Under the pieces are notes generated by a model. The model saw only the letters and a program-made list of their open reading frames with translations, did no database searches and was not told the origin of the DNA. From positions 1,452,501 to 1,516,500 of the forward strand of contig RCSZ01000005.1 of assembly GCA_014898425.1 (NCBI GenBank): DNA of 64,000 nt, in the 5' to 3' direction. Of the stretch, positions 59,084 to 64,000 are shown in pieces (the stretch's first letter is position 1; each line of letters begins with the position of its first letter). This stretch comes from Botryotinia globosa (taxonomy: Eukaryota; Ascomycota; Leotiomycetes; Helotiales; Sclerotiniaceae). The translations under genes and the position numbers were made by a program.

Positions 59084-62000
59084 ATGGCCGCTGAGGATGT
59101 TTCCGTGAATGGCGAGTCGCACACGGAGAAAAGGGATGAAGCATCCCCTTATCTCTCAACTGAAAGAGGTGAAAATGATGCGGGACCAATCTCAGATGGA
59201 GTCTCGAAAAGAGGTACCGGACAGACTGAAGTCAAGGGTAAGGAGAAGAAGCCGTCCAAGTTGAAGGGAATATGGGGGAAACTTGGACTCGATGCACCGA
59301 CATTGATGATGATGTTCAAGTATGATTTGAATACAATCCCAACCGAAAAGATGCTGATGTACGATCTAGGGGATCCGTAGCTCCCACGATTGCTATTGGC
59401 AAGTCAATTGAAGCCCATCTTACGTTCCTAACCCTAACTGTTATTTAGCTTTCTGCGAATCCGATTCGGTTTCTCGAACGTACACAACTTTAGGATATCT
59501 GATAGCCATTGTTTGCGTCATCTGTCTGCCTATTATGCCAAGAGCCAAATTTTTTCAAACGATGATACTCAACCTGATTGCCGTCTGCATTGGGGCTTCA
59601 ATCGGAATGCTGGGACTTTGGAGCTGCATTAAAGCACGAGAACACACTTCTACACCGGGAGTGCCACAAGCGTATAATTCTTCGCAGGCTGCTGTGTGCG
59701 CCATCTGGTTGTTTGCTAACATATGGTTTGCGAATGTATTACGCGCCAAAAGTCCAGCCTTGAATGTTCCGGTCATTATGTATAGCATATTTTCAAACAT
59801 TGCTTTCACTTATGGCCCACTTTTCTCTACTGTGGCATCAGCCGAATCCCTCATCAAACAGATGGTAAAGGCGTTTTTGACTGCCTTTGCTATAAGCACG
59901 GCGGTTAATGTTTTTGTCATACCCGTCTCGTGTCGTTTGGTTGTTTTTAAAGACCAAGCGGGATACATTCAATTGTTGAGGGGCGTTCTCAAGGCCCAGA
60001 CAACATATTTACAAAGCTTGGAGGAAAGTGATATGTTCGCTGCTCCAGGTTCCGAGAATGGTGATACCCCTGGCGATTCATCTGACGGGTCCAACAAAGG
60101 CAGTGCAGGATCTTCCCATCCAACACTGTCTCCGGAGGCTAAGGCATTGAAGGGCGCAATCGATGGTCTGCGCGGGTTGCATGGAAAGCTTTACGGAGAT
60201 ATGCCATTTGGAAAGCGGGAAGTCGCCTGGGGTAAATTGGATGCTAAGGATATCGACAAGATATTCAACTTGTTCAGGGACATAATGATTCCACTGCTGG
60301 GAATGAGTACCATCACAGATATTTTTGTACGAATCGGCGAAAGACGCGGATGGATCAAGTCCATGGGTTCGAAAGACCGTTCTGAGCAATGGGAACACAT
60401 GCCTTTGGAAAGTAAGACGGAAGAAAAGAAGTTATGGAATGAGGTGATGAAGACTCTCCACGAACCATTTGCTATCGTGACTGCAGTAATGGATCAAGGA
60501 TTAGAACATGTAGCACTTACTTTGGAGCTTGTTCCTCGACCGAAAAAGAAAGCTGCTGGTGACGTTGAGACTGCTGATGCACAATCAAAGCCTGGCGATG
60601 CTGGATTTCTCGCCTATATGGAACAGGCCCTGAATGATTTTTATAAAAAGCGTGGAGCAACTTTGAAGAAATGGGCACATGAAAAAGGTTTGTCTGCAGA
60701 ACAATTCGATGCAAGTAGGCCAATTCCTCCTCCAGGTGTACCTGTCAGTGGAGACGAAGGCGCGCATAGAAGAGACCAGCAGCAATTATATCTCATTTTG
60801 TTTATGGAAAATCTTGTACGTTGCAACGACTCTGCTTCTATGACAATGCTAATAAATCTAGCTTTACACGGCCGGTCTCGCAGTAATTGAGTTAGTTCGA
60901 TTTGCGGACGGAAAAGTAGAAGATGGAACTATGAAGAAGAATCGTCTGATCCTACCAGGTCAACGGCGAATAAAAAAATGGATTTTTGGCCTTGCAAATA
61001 CAGATACGACTGCGGATAGTAACACTCCGGATAACCAAGAGGCAGGTGTAAACAACATCTACTTGGGCTCAGGATTCAATCCTCGGAAAGATCCTGAACA
61101 TTTGCCACCAAAGACTGCCTGGCAACATTTTGGCAATGGGCTTAGAACTATCCCGAGGTTTTTAGGAAGCGCAGAATCAGCATTCGGCTTTAGAGTGGCC
61201 TGCGCAACCTTGACTTTGGGTATTGTTGCGTTCCTTAGAGACACTCATGTCTTCTTTCAGGAGCAAAGATTAGTTTGGGCTTTGATCATCATTGCAATTG
61301 GTATGTCGATAGTCCGGTCTCGAGGCCGTAGAGAAGCTAATTGAAATAGGTATGACGATGACTTCAGGGCAATCGATATTTGGATTTCTGGCTCGTGTTG
61401 GGGGCACTGCACTAGCAATGGTCAGCTCAATTGTCATCTGGTATATTGTTGATCAAAAGACTCCAGGAGTTATCGTGATGCTTTGGTTTTTTATATTCTT
61501 GGAGATGTATCTCTTCTTGAAATTTCCTCGCTTGATACCGGCCTGGCTTGTGTTCATAGTCACTCAAGTATTGATTGTTGGATATGAACTTCAGGTCAGG
61601 AAAATTGGAATTTTGGCATCAACCAGTAATGGACAACCCTATTATCCGTCAGTCACTTACCCCTATTGAATTGAGACTCTCTAACATGAGGACAGGATTT
61701 ATGAGCTTGCACCGTATAGGCTCGCATGTGTTGCAGGTGGATCTTTTGTGGCATTCATCTGGACTTTCTTTCCTTATCCGCTCACGGATCGTAGCTGGTT
61801 AAGAAAAGATTTGGGAGCGACCCTATACATCTTGGCGAGCTACTACTCAACAGTTCATTCAACCATCCATACTCGAATGCGTGGAAGAGAAGGCGATATG
61901 ACATCGAAGACTAGTCCTGGTCGTCGCCTTGAAAAGGCTAGGCATAGGATGTTTGGCAAGCTTCTCCTGCTTCTGCCTTCTTTGCAGCAACATGCTGCCT

Positions 62001-62597
62001 GGCAGAAATTTGAACCTACGATTGGGGGGAAGTTTCCTCGTGAAACTTATGAAAATATCATAAAGAGTTCCTCAAAGTAAGTGACTCCATATTCTGGAGG
62101 TGTGCGTATGCTAATTACTGGGTTTTAGCATTATGGGCTACCTCGCATTGATGTCGTATACAACAAAGGCCTGGTCTAAGGATAAACATACAAATACCGA
62201 TACCCGTAGCAAATGGCTTCGTGACCTCGCTACTGTTATGGAAGATATTGAGCCTACCAGCCATCAAATAACCTCAACCCTTGCGCTCCTGTCAGCTGCG
62301 ATTAGTGCAGGCGTTGCCCTTCCCCCTTTCATCCAGCTTCCCCAACTTTATAGCCTGAATCGCCGACTTGAAGCTCTTGATAGTGGAATACTAGATTCGA
62401 GACATATTCAAGAGCCGGGATATTGCGCTTATGCTGTTATGCAAGTGGCTAGTTCGTTGGTGACGGATGATTTGGCTAGGCTTGTGGATTGTGTGAAGGA
62501 GTTAGTGGGGGAGACCGATTTTTCTTTTACAGTCGGAATTAGCGAGGTCAGTTTAACTGGGTCCGAGGAAAATGGAAGAAAGGGTAAAAATGACTAG
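59084..62597 (+). CDS. ArAE_2/DUF2421 (FUSC-like, Bre4-type) multi-pass membrane protein
   Basis: Exons 59084-59319, 59370-59398, 59449-60815, 60862-61300, 61350-61647, 61696-62076 and 62129-62597 give 1072 aa, normal for the family. Exon 2 is a 29-nt microexon. Intron 2 (59399-59448) uses GC-AG with donor GCAAGT. Together they rebuild LDAPTLMMMFKGSVAPTIAI followed by AFCESDSV and TYTTLGYLIAIV, the conserved N-terminal signature. Two hydrophobic blocks, about six TM segments in the N-terminal half (IMPRAKFFQTMIL onward) and about five around 61200-61800, flank long cytosolic regions. The C-terminus contains the DUF2421 segment. It resembles aromatic acid exporters, fusaric-acid-resistance proteins and yeast Bre4; transport role is inferred. 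The N-terminal ~65 residues are hydrophilic. Confidence 0.92.
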
Positions 62598-62948
62598 TAA
62601 TTGGATTTAGAGAGAAGATTGGGTAATTGCAATGCTAATCTTGCGCATCATGGTAACAACTGGTGTGGTTTACATCATAGACCTACAGAGGATCCAGTCA
62701 CCAGAAAGTGGAGACTGGATATATCCTTATTTATAATACTTAATGAAACAAAAGTACCTTTATACTTATAAATAATATAATATTGTCATTGAAAATATAA
62801 AATTTTCTCCTCTGCCTGGGTGCAGCCGTAAGAGGAGTGAATGCAGGGATGTAATTTAATGAGGAGGGAGGAAGCATTAGACCCCTTTCCAAACCGAGCT
62901 AGGAGCCCTTGATTCTTGCCTGATTCTTCTCATGCCTTGTCAAAATTG
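62598..62948. other. Intergenic, no gene seen
   Basis: 3' side of the ArAE_2 gene, leading to the MITE-like element. AT-rich between about 62720 and 62800. Confidence 0.55.
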
Positions 62949-63462
62949 TAAGAGTTATCGAACATACTCACCGCACACCGTGATGTTTTGTGACATAATC
63001 CCTGCAAAATTTATGTTTTTCTATATAAACTAAAATACTATATAACTATCACAATTATATATATTAAATTGTAAAAACTTTTCATAGAATAATTTGAGCT
63101 ATAATTTATACGAAAGTTTTTATGATTTATTTTTAAATATTTTTATTGAAAAGTTATATAAGCTTTTAATTGAAAAAGTTCAGAATTTTTAACTTGTAAC
63201 GCTTTTCCCATATAAAATAAGCGAAATTTTCGGAAATTTTCGAACTTTCAATTTAAACTCTTTAAAACTATCATTATAAAAATATTTAAAAATAAATCAA
63301 ATATTTTCCTCAATAATTTCAGTAATTCTACATTATTCAGTAATACTATTTCCATTTTCGTATTCTATTATAATAAATAAGCTAGGGTATAAAAATTTGA
63401 ATAATCTTATAGTTTAGCCGGAAAAGCGTTACATGTGCGGTGAGTAGGTTCCAGAACTCTTA
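62949..63462. mobile_element. MITE-like element with inverted ends and TA duplication
   Basis: A 510-bp element (62951-63460) lies between TA dinucleotides at 62949-62950 and 63461-63462. The left end AGAGTTATCGAACATACTCA and the right end (reverse complement) AGAGTTCTGGAACCTACTCA both continue CCGCACA, matching at 24 of the first 27 positions. The interior is very AT-rich with no open frame. Size and TA duplication fit a non-autonomous Tc1/mariner derivative, altered by repeat-induced point mutation. The ends differ from those of the element at 8017-10040, so it is another family. Confidence 0.78.
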
Positions 63463-64000
63463 TATACATTTAATTTTAGCGTTTCCTTCACTGTAGCTTT
63501 CCCGAAGTTGATCTCACTCAAAGCTCGCTTTACCATGCAACGTGTTTTTTTTACCAGCTCTGTCAAAGGTATGGTATGGAATGCTCACCAAGGTAGCCTG
63601 CTCGTGTGGCAGGAAGTATAAAGAGCTAGCGGAGAAAGGACCGGTAAGTGATCAACAAGCGATGGATAAAAAAGCAAACGAGCCGACGATCGATTGTGAA
63701 AATACAGCTGCACTGGAAGTGTGGTTGAGATCAAAATTATGGTGAAGTGAATGTTTCAATGTGTGACGAGAGCTTAGTTTTATGTGAAGACTCGATCTTG
63801 CTAGTATCAATGCACCGGCTTGCGGTGGTGATCAAATGTTTTAATACATGTATGAGATATACTCCGTGTGCTTGCTCCTGATGCGAACTAAGCGAGCTCG
63901 TGATAGTCTGACAGACGCAATACATTATACGTATACCAACAAAAAGCATAAGCAAATGTAATCCATCAACTTGAACCTGAAAGACCATGATGAATGTTGG
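63463..64000. other. Window end, no supported gene
   Basis: A 67-codon plus-strand frame (63542-63745, with Cys-Ser-Cys and a charged tail) is the only candidate; its start and composition are not convincing, and I do not call it. Confidence 0.45.

Noticed and set aside
63542..63745. 67-codon frame with Cys-Ser-Cys
   Set aside because: Too short, no motif, no neighbouring exon signals; cannot be separated from chance.
1..64000. CRISPR arrays, bacterial operons and rRNA or tRNA genes
   Set aside because: The tandem arrays have no spacers, the genes are intron-bearing fungal genes, and reading for tRNA T-loop and cloverleaf patterns gave no convincing candidate; a dedicated tRNA scan could still find one.

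Overview
This window looks like nuclear DNA of a filamentous ascomycete (Pezizomycotina). The gene repertoire and the short introns (about 48-190 nt, GT-AG with CTAAC/CTGAC-like branch sites) fit a Leotiomycete of the Botrytis/Sclerotinia type, but that placement is inference from family resemblance. Genes lie on both strands, have 1-7 exons and sit far apart. The spacers are AT-rich, full of low-complexity tracts, and carry at least two mobile-element relics.

Layout, left to right. 1-1865: N-terminal part of a mitochondrial-type acyl-CoA synthetase (minus), cut by the window edge. 2896-4083: Och1-type mannosyltransferase (minus). 5281-5885: a heptanucleotide satellite that changes its repeat unit along its length. 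8017-10040: an AT-degraded transposon with inverted repeats and a TA duplication. 11308-13375: Clg1/Pcl-like cyclin (minus). 13376-23916: about 10.5 kb in which I find no credible gene. 23917-25037: CHS7, the chitin synthase export chaperone. 26715-28427 and 30362-31861: divergent choline oxidase and betaine aldehyde dehydrogenase genes, together a complete choline-to-glycine-betaine route. 33034-35217: a large protein of unknown family. 36041-37593: DUF7730-like protein. 38358-40779: ferric reductase. 42542-43439: copper-site X325/BIM1-like GPI protein. 44149-45703: alpha/beta-hydrolase with a heptad-repeat tail. 46579-48019: a gene that appears broken. 48760-50472: mucin-like cell-surface protein. 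51333-53390: a protein with a zinc-deaminase signature. 54851-57147: an alpha/beta-hydrolase fused to a cysteine phosphatase of the RNA-triphosphatase/DUSP11 kind. 59084-62597: a seven-exon aromatic-acid-exporter-like (ArAE_2/DUF2421) membrane protein. 62951-63460: a MITE-like element.

Themes. Several genes serve the cell wall and surface: OCH1, CHS7, the mucin-like protein and the X325 protein. Two handle redox metals: the ferric reductase and the copper-site protein. The choline pair is the only clear pathway cluster. The two most unusual proteins are the deaminase-signature protein and the hydrolase-phosphatase fusion, which are neighbours at 51-57 kb and both on the plus strand.

Exon models were built by hand from splice signals, and total lengths were checked for divisibility by three. 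I could not run homology searches, so family calls rest on recognised motifs.
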